A DNA stretch of 64,000 nt from G965262015 sp965262015. GTDB taxonomy: Bacteria > Spirochaetota > Leptospiria > Turneriellales > CBDBES01. This document shows, in pieces, positions 8,543-17,651 of the stretch. Where the stretch lies: contig OZ253494.1 of the NCBI GenBank assembly GCA_965262015.1, positions 682,001 to 746,000 on the forward strand, read 5' to 3'. The position numbers and the translations under genes were made by a program. The first letter of the stretch is position 1; every line of letters starts with the position of its first letter. Below the pieces are notes generated by a model that saw only the letters and a list, made by a program, of their open reading frames with translations, made no database searches and was not told where the DNA came from.

Positions 8543-9808
8543 ATGAAACCAACTATTTACCAGGAAGGATTAGGAACTACTATTTTATACTGTATTGATG
8601 GACTTGGTGTAGGCTCCATGCCCCAATCTCCATACTTTGGCAAGAATAGATTAGATACGCTAGAGCATACAGAAAGAATGGATAGAGCATTAAATATACC
8701 TAATCTATCACGTTTGGGACTAAGTAATATGAGTACATTGCGTAATCATTTACGCATAAATTTGACAGAAGGTTTTTATGCAAAATCACAACATCATACA
8801 ATCCATTTAAATCCTTTACATTTTTATTATAATATGTTGTCTAATGTAGATGATAAACAAATCAAATCATCCTTCCAAGTAGTAAATATTTTTGAAAAAA
8901 CAAGCGGTAATATCAGGTTAAAAGAGGATAGACTTAACGAATTTCAAAGTGCACTGGACATCAAATTTTTACATGTATCAGAAAGCTCTTTATCAGAAAT
9001 CATACATAAATTTCAAAAAGAGCATATCTCATTAAAGCAACCGTTCCTATATGTTACCCCTGATGAGACAATCAATATTGGGGCTGACACCACTGTTATC
9101 AGTCAAGTAGACTTACAAACTATTGCACATCAGGCTAGGTATATATTAGATCAGTGGAATGTACCCTACATATGCACACAGTCTTTTACGGTCAATCAGC
9201 AAGAATATACCATCAACCATTTAGGAATGTTTTCTCTGCCTATATTAGAAGAGGTGAGAACTATTGTAAATGATTTATATGAAGGTGGTATTGGCCTGTA
9301 TAATATAGGTAAACTGGGATCTATGTTTAATCAAGAATATTTCTTAGATAATATATATCCTGTCTCTTTAGAAGAAACCATGAAAGCTTTTTTCCATATA
9401 CAAGATGCAATAAAAGAGAATGAAATAAAAGAGAATATTATTTTAATGCATGCAGTGAATAATTTTTTTTATGAAAATCATCATGACGACAGAGTAGAAT
9501 ACTACACCCAGTATCTAGAAAAAATTGATCACATGTTGCCTACTATTTACAGGAAAATGGATGTAAATGATATTCTTATTATTACTTCTAACCTGAGTGC
9601 CGATCCAACCATCTCAGAAGGCTACTTCTCTCTGGAATATATTCCCATCTTAATTTATTCCAAATTATTTACACCTCGTACCACAGGCAACCTAGGTAAT
9701 TGGAAAACCACACAAAATATCTCCCAGCTACTTTCCGATATGTATGGAATTGGTAAAAAATTCTATAAAACAGAAAGTGTCTGGGAATTAATAAGCTCCC
9801 AACTATAA
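8543..9808 (+). CDS. Phosphopentomutase-like metalloenzyme-superfamily protein with degraded metal site
   Basis: The 421-aa protein aligns by eye with DeoB, which interconverts ribose 1- and 5-phosphate. It has ILYCIDGLGVGSMP at the start (Asp19 matches the first metal ligand), RLDTLEHTER, IPNLSRLGLSNM, and a cap-region segment VTPDETINIGADTTVI that includes the position of the phosphorylated Thr. The other metal ligands look lost: the DeoB TADHGND segment reads TSNLSAD, and the DHTREYVP segment reads YFSLEYIP. The GNLGNWKTTQNIS tail is family-like. It may be an inactive relative or use other ligands. It follows a broken small gene and ends 26 nt before the convergent Fe-S reductase. Confidence 0.68.
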   Translation: MKPTIYQEGLGTTILYCIDGLGVGSMPQSPYFGKNRLDTLEHTERMDRALNIPNLSRLGLSNMSTLRNHLRINLTEGFYAKSQHHTIHLNPLHFYYNMLSNVDDKQIKSSFQVVNIFEKTSGNIRLKEDRLNEFQSALDIKFLHVSESSLSEIIHKFQKEHISLKQPFLYVTPDETINIGADTTVISQVDLQTIAHQARYILDQWNVPYICTQSFTVNQQEYTINHLGMFSLPILEEVRTIVNDLYEGGIGLYNIGKLGSMFNQEYFLDNIYPVSLEETMKAFFHIQDAIKENEIKENIILMHAVNNFFYENHHDDRVEYYTQYLEKIDHMLPTIYRKMDVNDILIITSNLSADPTISEGYFSLEYIPILIYSKLFTPRTTGNLGNWKTTQNISQLLSDMYGIGKKFYKTESVWELISSQL

Positions 9809-9834
9809 AGTAATTTCTCAGATCTCATTATCCA

Positions 9835-11862
9835 TCAAGAAAGTGCTTTTTCTACAATTTCTGCAACATCCAGTGCCTGCACAACTACTTCATCAGAAGA
9901 AGAAATAGAATTTACCCCATCCTGTACCATGGTAATACAAAACGGGCAGGCACTAGCAATTGTAGTAGCCCCCGTATCTAATAACTGATTAGCACGCTTA
10001 ATATTGACCCTATCTTCACCTTTCTCTTCTTCTTTCCACATTTGTGCACCACCTGCACCACAACACAGAGACTTATCATGGTGATCTACAGCTTCTTTAA
10101 CTTTTATACCTGTTGCCATCTCTATAACTTCTCTAGGGGATGAATAATTATCATTATATCTACCTAAATAACACGAATCATGATAAGTTAAATTACTTAC
10201 CTCTTCTGCTTTTTTAGAGTCCAAGGATACCTGCTTATTTTTTAATAATTTTTCTATAAAAACAGTGTGGTGTTCAACATCATAACTACCACCCATTTGA
10301 GGATACTCATTTTGCAATGTATTAAAACAATGGGGACAAGTAGTGACTATTTTTTTTACATCATACTTGGCCATCGTTTCAATATTAGTCTGTGCCATAG
10401 ACTGAAAAAGGTATTCATTACCTGCACGTCTGGCTGAATCACCAGTACAATTTTCTTCAGTGCCCAGGATACCAAACTGGACTCCTGCCTTTTGCATAAT
10501 ATTAGCAAAAGAACGTACTACTTTTTTATTACGATCATCAAAAGCACCTGCACAACCCACCCAAAATAAAACTTCAGGATTTTCAGTGCTTTTCTCCCAT
10601 TCCGCCATTGTTTTAATATCCATTCCTTCCGTCCATTCTTCTCGCTTATGTGCCCCCACTCCCCATGGATTAGATTGATTTTCTATATTGATCAGGGCAC
10701 TTTGTAACTCACTGGGTAAGTTACCTTCATTAAGTACTAAAGAACGTCGCATCTCGATAATAGCATCTACTTGGTTATTACCAACGGGACATGCATCTAC
10801 GCAAGCATAACAGGTGGTACAAGCCCATAATGCCTCTGTTGAAGTATAATTGTCAATGACTCGCAATTCATTATTTTCTGCTAATGTTTCAGTAGATTGA
10901 CCTTCTTTTAAACCTTTGGCATATTTTGGCATCTGCTCCATAAAGGCATGTTTGAGATCAACCATAACATCTTTAGGAGATAACACCTTACCCGTACGAC
11001 TAGCTGGACATACGAGTTGACATCTACCGCATTCAATACAAGACAATCCATCCAATAAATTTTTCCAGCTAAAATCTTGTACATTCGCAGCACCCCATAC
11101 AGGAGCATTCTCTGTATCTAAAAAGCGTATGGCTCCTTTTGGTGTTGTTCTAGCATAAAAAAAGTTGAGAGGTGCCCATATTAAATGAGCGTGTTTTGAC
11201 ATGGGTACGTATATGGTAAGAGCAAACACAGTAAGGATGTGTCCCCACCATCCAAATAAGAATAAAAATTCAACCGCTTGCTGAGATAGGTTTTGCATAC
11301 GATACAAATCTACAATAGCACCACGGATTGGGTTTAGCTCTACTTGATTTTGCAAAATCATTTTTGCTGGTTCACTAATGAGAGTAAATAGCATTAAGCA
11401 AGAGATTAACGTGATGATAAAAAAACTCTGTATAGAAGGCCTGTCCAACTCTGGGGCACGTAAAATCCATCTGCGAAAAGAAAAGAATCCTAGACCAATC
11501 AAAACAAGTATGGAAAATATATCTAGGATCAAGTCATACATAATTTCTGTACTATGACCTAAAAAAGAGGGCAAATAAAAATAATAATCCCCTAAGGCTC
11601 CCCCAATAATCTGGCTAGTCGTGTGAACACCGTAAATTAGAAATCCATAAAAAATAATTACATGAAATATACCACGGATAGGTTGTTTATATAACTTTTT
11701 TTGCAACAACACATTAATGAAAACACTTTTCAGCTTAAACAACCAACCAGAATCGATGGCTTCTGGTTGTGCTTTATTCATGAGAAAGTAATATTTGATT
11801 ACAATGTAACCACCAAATGAGAATGACACTATAAACAGTATCAAAAAAACTAGTATAGACAT
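9835..11862 (-). CDS. Membrane-bound Fe-S oxidoreductase (HdrD/GlpC-like, CCG domains)
   Basis: This 675-aa protein probably moves electrons between a membrane quinone or cytochrome pool and a soluble partner. About five membrane segments fill residues 1-240, resembling a nitrate-reductase gamma-type cytochrome b region. Two 4Fe-4S motifs follow: CIECGRCQLVCP near residue 272 and CTTCYACVDACP near 348. Two cysteine-rich CCG domains come next: VGCAGAF near 435 with ENCTGD, and DSCYLGRYN with CCGAGG near 603. Similar fusions occur in several diderm phyla and are often annotated as heterodisulfide-reductase-related. The donor and acceptor are unknown. The gene is monocistronic here, and a palindromic element lies just upstream. 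Confidence 0.88.
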   Translation of the reverse strand: MSILVFLILFIVSFSFGGYIVIKYYFLMNKAQPEAIDSGWLFKLKSVFINVLLQKKLYKQPIRGIFHVIIFYGFLIYGVHTTSQIIGGALGDYYFYLPSFLGHSTEIMYDLILDIFSILVLIGLGFFSFRRWILRAPELDRPSIQSFFIITLISCLMLFTLISEPAKMILQNQVELNPIRGAIVDLYRMQNLSQQAVEFLFLFGWWGHILTVFALTIYVPMSKHAHLIWAPLNFFYARTTPKGAIRFLDTENAPVWGAANVQDFSWKNLLDGLSCIECGRCQLVCPASRTGKVLSPKDVMVDLKHAFMEQMPKYAKGLKEGQSTETLAENNELRVIDNYTSTEALWACTTCYACVDACPVGNNQVDAIIEMRRSLVLNEGNLPSELQSALINIENQSNPWGVGAHKREEWTEGMDIKTMAEWEKSTENPEVLFWVGCAGAFDDRNKKVVRSFANIMQKAGVQFGILGTEENCTGDSARRAGNEYLFQSMAQTNIETMAKYDVKKIVTTCPHCFNTLQNEYPQMGGSYDVEHHTVFIEKLLKNKQVSLDSKKAEEVSNLTYHDSCYLGRYNDNYSSPREVIEMATGIKVKEAVDHHDKSLCCGAGGAQMWKEEEKGEDRVNIKRANQLLDTGATTIASACPFCITMVQDGVNSISSSDEVVVQALDVAEIVEKALS

Positions 11863-11896
11863 AATGTCACGGGTAGACCCTTAGAAGTTTTGTCAA

Positions 11897-11958
11897 GTAC
11901 TTCCAAATGGAACTTTATCCAACCCAAGGAGACATGGATATATTCCATTTCGAAGTGC
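11897..11958. repeat. 62-bp palindromic element sharing a core with IS30-derived motifs
   Basis: A 25-nt arm (11897-11921, core ACTTCCAAATGGAACTT) and a 24-nt inverted arm (11935-11958, core ATTCCATTTCGAAGT) flank a 13-nt centre. The core matches single copies at 19347, 43153 and 45313. It may be a two-ended miniature element or a chance hairpin formed from IS ends. It sits in the 153-nt gap upstream of the Fe-S reductase. Confidence 0.55.
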
Positions 11959-12015
11959 AAAAATTAGTTTTATTCTTTAAATATAACTTCCACATCACCA
12001 TAAAATTTAAAATGG

Positions 12016-12420
12016 TTATTCAGTGATAAATCGTATATTTTTTGTATTTACTACTTCTCGATAAAAACAACCCATACGGTAGCGATTATTTTTATCTTTG
12101 GTATGACAGGCACCCTGCGAAGTAATTTCTACTAAGTATAAAAGTGAATTTTGTTCGCAGTTAATTTTGATCTGGTGTAAAGAAAGGTACTCCCCAGAGG
12201 TATCTCCTTTAATCCATAGTGCACATCTACTGGTACTCCAAAAGCAGGCAATTTTATGTTCAAGAGAATATTTAAGAGCTTCTTGATTAGCATAGGCTAT
12301 GATCAAAACCTCTTTGCTATGAATATCCTGTACAGCTACCGGCACAATGTCTATGTGAGCTAACTTGCTTATTTTTTGAAAATCTAACTCAAGTTGTGTA
12401 CTAGTTTCAAGAGAAGACAT
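12016..12420 (-). CDS. hisI: Phosphoribosyl-AMP cyclohydrolase
   Basis: HisI opens the purine ring of phosphoribosyl-AMP in histidine synthesis. The 134-aa stand-alone form shows the fold's AYANQEAL, then WSTSRCALWIKGDTSG (residues 61-76), and zinc cysteines Cys88, Cys105 (QGACHT) and Cys118 (MGCFYR). The metal motif usually written D-C-D-x-D is N-C-E-Q-N at residues 87-91. The spacing between the last two cysteines is 13 rather than the usual 7. No other his gene is near, and there is no hisE domain. It may be weakened, or adapted to a different metal site. Family assignment is firm; activity is less certain. Confidence 0.87.
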   Translation of the reverse strand: MSSLETSTQLELDFQKISKLAHIDIVPVAVQDIHSKEVLIIAYANQEALKYSLEHKIACFWSTSRCALWIKGDTSGEYLSLHQIKINCEQNSLLYLVEITSQGACHTKDKNNRYRMGCFYREVVNTKNIRFITE

Positions 12421-12450
12421 AATTTATATATAAACCATTATCATACTATA

Positions 12451-12915
12451 TTATAGCTGTAAAAGAACGGCCGTTTCATTACAGTCATCTTCTCTGGAAC
12501 AATACTGGCAAACTATATAGATTTTTTCAGGAAATGTGTTTTTAGGAACTTCATGAAAACCATGTTTAATAAAAAAGGTAGGTATGTATGTAAGAGCAAA
12601 TAGTTGTATGGGGATTTGTGTATTTTTCTCTAAAAAATTAATAACTGTTTTAAGTAATAAAGAGCCAACACCAGTTTGGTGATATTCTTTGTGCACAACC
12701 ATTGCTCGTATCTCCCATAATACATTAGAAAAAGATATCACAGTAATGGTACCAATAATTATATCATTCATTAAAGATATCCATGTATTATGGAGATCAC
12801 ATAAAATATCTGATTTACTTCTTGGCAAAAGTATCTGGTTTTTTGTGTAAGGTAAAATGAGGTCGTATATTGTATCTACATCTTTTTCCTGGGGAATAGA
12901 GACTGTAGGAAGCAT
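12451..12915 (-). CDS. GNAT N-acetylglutamate synthase-like acetyltransferase
   Basis: The 154-aa protein is a GCN5-type acetyltransferase resembling the short N-acetylglutamate synthases that start arginine synthesis. It contains the LLPRSKSDI segment, the acetyl-CoA-binding loop in VVHKEYHQTGVGSLLL, and FALTYIPTFFIKHGF. Its ending is typical of that group: PEKIYIVCQYC...DDCNETAVLL, with a Cys-x2-Cys-like cluster. It is 8 nt downstream of the SPOR-protein gene and 30 nt upstream of hisI on the same strand, so the three are probably co-transcribed. No other arg gene is present. A general GNAT role cannot be excluded. Confidence 0.75.
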   Translation of the reverse strand: MLPTVSIPQEKDVDTIYDLILPYTKNQILLPRSKSDILCDLHNTWISLMNDIIIGTITVISFSNVLWEIRAMVVHKEYHQTGVGSLLLKTVINFLEKNTQIPIQLFALTYIPTFFIKHGFHEVPKNTFPEKIYIVCQYCSREDDCNETAVLLQL

Positions 12916-12922
12916 AAAATAG

Positions 12923-13399
12923 CTAGCGTCTTTTATGCAAAATAGAACCCCGAAACAAGGGATATTGTTTTACAAATGCTAAGGTAGAGTAGGCTTCATC
13001 TGTACCATACAAAGGACCAACATAAATTTTAAATTTATCACCGCTTTTTGATAAAAAAACAGGTAATTCTTGCTTTTTAAGAAATAGACCTTGTTGGTAT
13101 ATTTGTTTTTTATCTTTGCCTGTTTTTACCCATATCAGATATGTCTCTTTGTGTGTATCTATCTGGGGTATACTAGCCTGTTCTATCGGGGTAGGGGAAA
13201 GATTATGTGTAGTTACTTCTTGAGGAATAGAGTGCTTATTGACATACAATCCACTCACCATGCCTACAATGAAAGTGACAAGCAAGACCGTGGATAGAAT
13301 AAAAATATACCTTGAAGGAGCACGTTTTGTAATATGTTGGTGTGCTATGCGGTTTGTTGTTGTATTATGCTGTAATTTTTGGAAATCGATATTGTACAT
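12923..13399 (-). CDS. Single-pass membrane protein with a SPOR-like domain
   Basis: The 158-aa protein has a basic cytoplasmic stretch (residues 1-30), one membrane helix (YIFILSTVLLVTFIVGMVSG, about 31-50), a proline-containing linker, and a C-terminal domain of about 75 residues. That domain, LIWVKTGKDKKQIYQQGLFL followed by FKIYVGPLYGTDEAYSTLA, fits the SPOR fold. SPOR domains bind glycan strands stripped of peptides and target proteins to the division septum. This suggests a periplasmic role in division or cell-wall maintenance. It leads a three-gene run with the acetyltransferase and hisI, a grouping with no obvious shared function. Confidence 0.75.
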   Translation of the reverse strand: MYNIDFQKLQHNTTTNRIAHQHITKRAPSRYIFILSTVLLVTFIVGMVSGLYVNKHSIPQEVTTHNLSPTPIEQASIPQIDTHKETYLIWVKTGKDKKQIYQQGLFLKKQELPVFLSKSGDKFKIYVGPLYGTDEAYSTLAFVKQYPLFRGSILHKRR

Positions 13400-13508
13400 A
13401 TATCTTACATTGTCGTTATTTTTATTGTTTCTTTAACTAAAAAAGATATATTATGAAAACTATGTATTGTTGTGATTTATCTGTTTACAAAAAGCTCATA
13501 TATCTAAT

Positions 13509-16457
13509 ATGAAAAAAATATTAATATTTTATGTATTTTTAGTAAAAATCTCTTATGCAGATGTAGTTTCGAGTGAATATCTGTATTCACTTGCGATTTC
13601 CTCATTTTATGACCGCAAATATTACTCTTCTCAATTACTTCTAAAAGATTTTCTATATTTCCATTCTTATAATTCTCTAGCAGATCGTGCACAACTTTAT
13701 TTGGGTTTGAATGCATTTGCATCCACAGACTATGAGAGTGCTATTTTTGAACTTCAGATATTTTTGCACAATTATCCAACATCTTCTCTTAAAGTAGAAG
13801 CTTTATACTGGTTAGCCGAATCTTATTATTTTTTAAAGCAATACGATAAAACACGTAATATACATCATCAGATTTTAGAGAATCACAAAGCTAATCCTCG
13901 AGCTGTCTATTCTATGTTTACTATCGGCTATACGTATCTCATAGAAAATAAATACTATCATGCACTTGCCACCTTTCGTGACGCTATACACCATTATAAG
14001 ACTAGCCCCATTCATGATCTTTATCTTTTACATATAGCCAAACTATATTATAAATTACAAGATGATAAGTCATTAATACAGCTATATGATACATATTTCG
14101 CAGATGATCAAAAATTATTACAAATACCAAGATTTCACAATACTAAACATCAGATTAATATGATAGTCATTCGTTCTTATATTGATAAGAACGCTCTAGA
14201 ATATAGTCACAAATCCTTATTGATGTTGTTACAGGACAATCCTAATACATTAGCTCGTGTAGAAGCATTTTATTATTTATCAAGGATATATTTCCTGCAG
14301 AAGAATTATACAAAGGCACTAGATAACTTAGAAAAAATAGTAAGGGTACATCCTAAATGGGAAAAAATCGCATATGTCTATTTTCAGATGGCAAAATTAA
14401 AATATAAGATGAAAGATTTAGCAGACATAGAAGTATTTTTGCAAAAAACATTAGATAGCGGTAGGGATTTGTTGATTTATCCCTCTACCTTATCATTAAT
14501 GGGGGAGGTGTATGTTCAGCAAGCTAAATGGTCTAAGGCCTTGAGGATTTATGAAGAATATATCTCTTTGCTAGAAGTGTCTGATGCCTCATACTATGAG
14601 GTACTTTATCAAAAAGCTAATGTTCTCTTTGCTCAAGAAAAATATAAACAAGCTGTGAAGTTATATACCCAGTTATTAAAAAGTAAGGATTTTACAGAAG
14701 AACGGATGTTTGAGATTCGTTTTATGATTGCACAATCTTTTTTTAAATTATATTTGTATGGAAAAACATCTAAGATTTTAAATGTCATTATTAGAGAAAG
14801 CCCTACAGAAATATGGCAAGCAGAAGCTTATTTTTTACAGGCCTATATGGCATTTTCTTTAAAAAATTTTTCAGAGGCTTTGACTAATTATAATAAAATT
14901 ATTTCTATCTATCCGATGTCTTCACGGGCTAAACATGCACACTTTAAAATAGCACAAATTTACTTTGCTCTTTCCCAGTATGCCAGATCTTACGATGAAT
15001 GGCAGAATATATTAAATAACGAAGGAGTATACCACTTGAATGAGCAAGATCTACTATGGGCAAAAATAGCATTGGCATCTTGCCATTACAATCTTAGGCA
15101 ATTTGATATGGCCATCAAATTATATACAAATATTTTGCAAAATTATTCTTGGTATTCATCAGAGATACAGGAAGCTCTTTTTTATCTAGCGTGGATATAT
15201 TTTCGTAAAGAAGATTATTCAACTTCTTTACAATACCTTAATGATTACACTAAACAATACCCTAAGGGTCATTATATTCTTAAGGTGCAATATTTCACTA
15301 GCTTTATCCTCTATCAAATGAAAAAATATCAAAATGCCTTTGTATTAGTAGATAATATTTTGCAGAATATACATCTCCCTCGTCAACTCAAAGACAACTC
15401 CTTGTATATTAAAGTATTCCAGCTTCGATTTAAATTATTATATGCCACCGCCCGGTGCGAAGAGATTTTCTCTCAGATAAATTCTTTACCTAAAGGTATC
15501 CAAAATTCTAATTATATTGAGGAATTTTATTATACTGCTGTGAATTGTGCTTTAAAGCAAGATGCTATCATGAAAGCAGAAAATTATACTAAGATGTTAC
15601 AAGAACTCTCACCTGGTTCACTCTACTTAAAAGATACTTTATTGAATCTAGCTGAGCACTACAAAATAAAACAACAATATACCAAGGCACATGAAATGTA
15701 TAACCAAATCAATACTATATATTATGAACTTAGTGAACAATGGAGTGCCAAGATTGCTAAAATACATTTATATATAGAAGAGCAGCAATATGATCAGGCA
15801 GTTAAGTGGATGAATAACTTACTAGGGGAAAAGCAAGAAGAAGTACTACCTTTTCAATTAGATATATTAAATATTCTTTGTGACTTATATCTTAGACAGA
15901 AAAAATATGATCTAATTTTACGAGTTTTAGAGAAGTACCAGGGTATTTTGCAAGGGAATGAAGAACTCAACGGGATCATACAGGGTAGAATATGGCAGAT
16001 CCAAGTTTATATTATACAAGGTAAGTTAGAGTTAGCTGGTAAATTGATTATGCCATTAATGAATGAAAAGAATTTTGCTAGTGCAGTACATTTCTATGCT
16101 GGTATGATTGCATATAAACAAAAAGATTATAAGAAAGCTCATGAGTATTGGTATCATCTTTCTAAATTCACTCATGATTCGTACTCTGCTAGTGCTTTAT
16201 ATTACATAGGGCAATTATATTTTTCTAACAAGAAATATAAAAATGCTATTATAACATGGGAAAAATTTATTTTTCGTTATCCCGGTTATGAGGAGTTATA
16301 TGAAAAAGCTATGGCGTACCTAGTTCAATGCTATGCTATTCTGAAAGATAAAAAAAAGTATATAAAATATTATAAACAGTTTTTAGAAGAGTTCCCTCAG
16401 AGTTTATTATTAAGACGTCTTGAAGAAAGTAGAGGAGGAAGAGACAAATCTTCTTAA
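13509..16457 (+). CDS. Very large secreted tetratricopeptide-repeat protein
   Basis: The 982-aa product starts with an apparent signal peptide (MKKILIFYVFLVKISYA). The rest is helical TPR-type repeats of about 34 residues; examples are EALYWLAESYYFLKQYDKTR, AHFKIAQIYFALSQYARSY and ALYYIGQLYFSNKKYKNAI. The pattern is like YbgF/BamD-type periplasmic scaffolds and the long TPR proteins of spirochaetes and deltaproteobacteria. It probably binds partner proteins at the envelope, but no partner can be named. It is rich in Tyr and Lys. The start codon follows a 110-nt gap that must hold its promoter and that of the divergent SPOR gene. Its last 48 nt overlap the convergent rnhB. Confidence 0.82.
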   Translation: MKKILIFYVFLVKISYADVVSSEYLYSLAISSFYDRKYYSSQLLLKDFLYFHSYNSLADRAQLYLGLNAFASTDYESAIFELQIFLHNYPTSSLKVEALYWLAESYYFLKQYDKTRNIHHQILENHKANPRAVYSMFTIGYTYLIENKYYHALATFRDAIHHYKTSPIHDLYLLHIAKLYYKLQDDKSLIQLYDTYFADDQKLLQIPRFHNTKHQINMIVIRSYIDKNALEYSHKSLLMLLQDNPNTLARVEAFYYLSRIYFLQKNYTKALDNLEKIVRVHPKWEKIAYVYFQMAKLKYKMKDLADIEVFLQKTLDSGRDLLIYPSTLSLMGEVYVQQAKWSKALRIYEEYISLLEVSDASYYEVLYQKANVLFAQEKYKQAVKLYTQLLKSKDFTEERMFEIRFMIAQSFFKLYLYGKTSKILNVIIRESPTEIWQAEAYFLQAYMAFSLKNFSEALTNYNKIISIYPMSSRAKHAHFKIAQIYFALSQYARSYDEWQNILNNEGVYHLNEQDLLWAKIALASCHYNLRQFDMAIKLYTNILQNYSWYSSEIQEALFYLAWIYFRKEDYSTSLQYLNDYTKQYPKGHYILKVQYFTSFILYQMKKYQNAFVLVDNILQNIHLPRQLKDNSLYIKVFQLRFKLLYATARCEEIFSQINSLPKGIQNSNYIEEFYYTAVNCALKQDAIMKAENYTKMLQELSPGSLYLKDTLLNLAEHYKIKQQYTKAHEMYNQINTIYYELSEQWSAKIAKIHLYIEEQQYDQAVKWMNNLLGEKQEEVLPFQLDILNILCDLYLRQKKYDLILRVLEKYQGILQGNEELNGIIQGRIWQIQVYIIQGKLELAGKLIMPLMNEKNFASAVHFYAGMIAYKQKDYKKAHEYWYHLSKFTHDSYSASALYYIGQLYFSNKKYKNAIITWEKFIFRYPGYEELYEKAMAYLVQCYAILKDKKKYIKYYKQFLEEFPQSLLLRRLEESRGGRDKSS

Positions 16458-17117
16458 ATAACTTTTGCGGTGTAAGTGAGTGAGGCCAAACATAGAAATC
16501 GCCTGAAAGTGCTCCTTTGTTCCATATCCTTTGTTTTTCTCTAAAGCATATGATGTAAATCTCAGAGAAGCCTTGGATATCATATTATCTCTAGTGACTT
16601 TTGCTATGATGGAGGCACAGGCAATGCTGAAACAAAGTTCATCACCACGAATAATATTAATTATCTGGGGTTGTTTATTAAGTATGGATAATAATGGCCA
16701 TGTAAAGTTATAATTACCATCCACTAGAATATGGGATAGGTGGATGTCTTTTTTCTGTGAATAAAAATCTGATAGAAAAGCTTTAGTAATACGTAGCATT
16801 CCTTTGTAAATAGCTTGATTAATATTATATTTTTCTATGTAGTTCACTCCAATATGAGTAACTTTTGTTAGAAATAGGTCTTGTATTTTAGGACTTAATT
16901 CAGTTCTACGTGTTGCAGATAATTTCTTTGAACTACCAATCTTTTCGTACCAATCCAAGGATGTTATGGATGACAATAAGTCTAATGGACATAGTACACC
17001 TGCAACGGTAACAGGACCAAACACACTGCCCCTACCTACTTCATCAAAAGCGATGAGGTAAGAATTACTGGTATCTACAGAAGCCTCATATGCAACAATA
17101 CTTTCTTCGTATAACAT
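16410..17117 (-). CDS. rnhB: Ribonuclease HII
   Basis: RNase HII removes ribonucleotides misincorporated in DNA and RNA from hybrids. The 235-aa protein carries the acidic motif FDEVGRGSVFGPVTVAG (Asp and Glu of the active site near residues 24-25). It also has SSKKLSATRR, the third acidic residue in ILVDGNYNF, and the SIACASIIAKVTRDN region. The GYGTKEHFQAISMFGLTHLHRKS stretch is standard for the family. Its 3' end overlaps the TPR gene by 48 nt in opposite orientation, so transcripts from the two converge. It lies 78 nt downstream of rplS, a common association. Confidence 0.95.
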   Translation of the reverse strand: MLYEESIVAYEASVDTSNSYLIAFDEVGRGSVFGPVTVAGVLCPLDLLSSITSLDWYEKIGSSKKLSATRRTELSPKIQDLFLTKVTHIGVNYIEKYNINQAIYKGMLRITKAFLSDFYSQKKDIHLSHILVDGNYNFTWPLLSILNKQPQIINIIRGDELCFSIACASIIAKVTRDNMISKASLRFTSYALEKNKGYGTKEHFQAISMFGLTHLHRKSYLRRFVSSSSTFFKTS

Positions 17118-17195
17118 ACCTGGAACTAGTCAGCTAAACGATTAAGCACACCAACTATTTAGCTTAAACATTGAGACGCTTTATTTATGGATCTT

Positions 17196-17645
17196 TTATG
17201 GGGTTGGATTCGGCTCAGTAACTTCAACAGTTTCTGCTTTTGGTGTCATTTGCTTTTGATAAGCCATGGCCTTATCATAGAACAGATCTGGTTCAGGAGA
17301 ACGCTTAATTTCTTTGAGGCGGCTTGCTTTACTACTTTTATGCCTTAGATAGTACAACTTAGCACGGCGTACATAGTTACTTCTTACTTTCTCAATTTTA
17401 TCGATGGTCGGTGCATATAAAGGGAATATTCTTTCCACACCAATATTATAACTTATCTTACGCACCGTAATACTTTTCCCCAAGGCTTTATTTTGTATGG
17501 CAATTACAGTACCCTGATAGATCTGTATACGTTCTTTGTCCCCTGATTCTATAATCTTGTAATGAACACGCACAATATCCCCCACAGAAAAATTTTGAGG
17601 ACGATTAACGTATTTGAGTATATATTCAGCTAATTGTTTTTCCAT
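17196..17645 (-). CDS. rplS: Ribosomal protein L19
   Basis: L19 sits at the 30S-50S interface of the large subunit. The product has 149 aa. The conserved core covers residues 15-115 (FSVGDIVRVHYKI, QIYQGTVIAIQN, SITVRKISYNIGVERIFPLY, VRRAKLYYLR). A charged 35-residue tail (KRSPEPDLFYDKAMAYQKQM onward) is longer than in most bacteria. trmD and rimM, its usual neighbours, are absent. It begins 7 nt before the end of the upstream glycosyltransferase gene's downstream boundary, so it probably shares that transcript, followed by rnhB. Confidence 0.95.
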   Translation of the reverse strand: MEKQLAEYILKYVNRPQNFSVGDIVRVHYKIIESGDKERIQIYQGTVIAIQNKALGKSITVRKISYNIGVERIFPLYAPTIDKIEKVRSNYVRRAKLYYLRHKSSKASRLKEIKRSPEPDLFYDKAMAYQKQMTPKAETVEVTEPNPTP

Positions 17646-17651
17646 AGTAAA

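Noticed and set aside
11897..11958. Rho-independent terminator at the palindrome
   Set aside because: No T-run follows either arm and the sequence lies upstream, not downstream, of the Fe-S reductase gene; the next gene is transcribed away.
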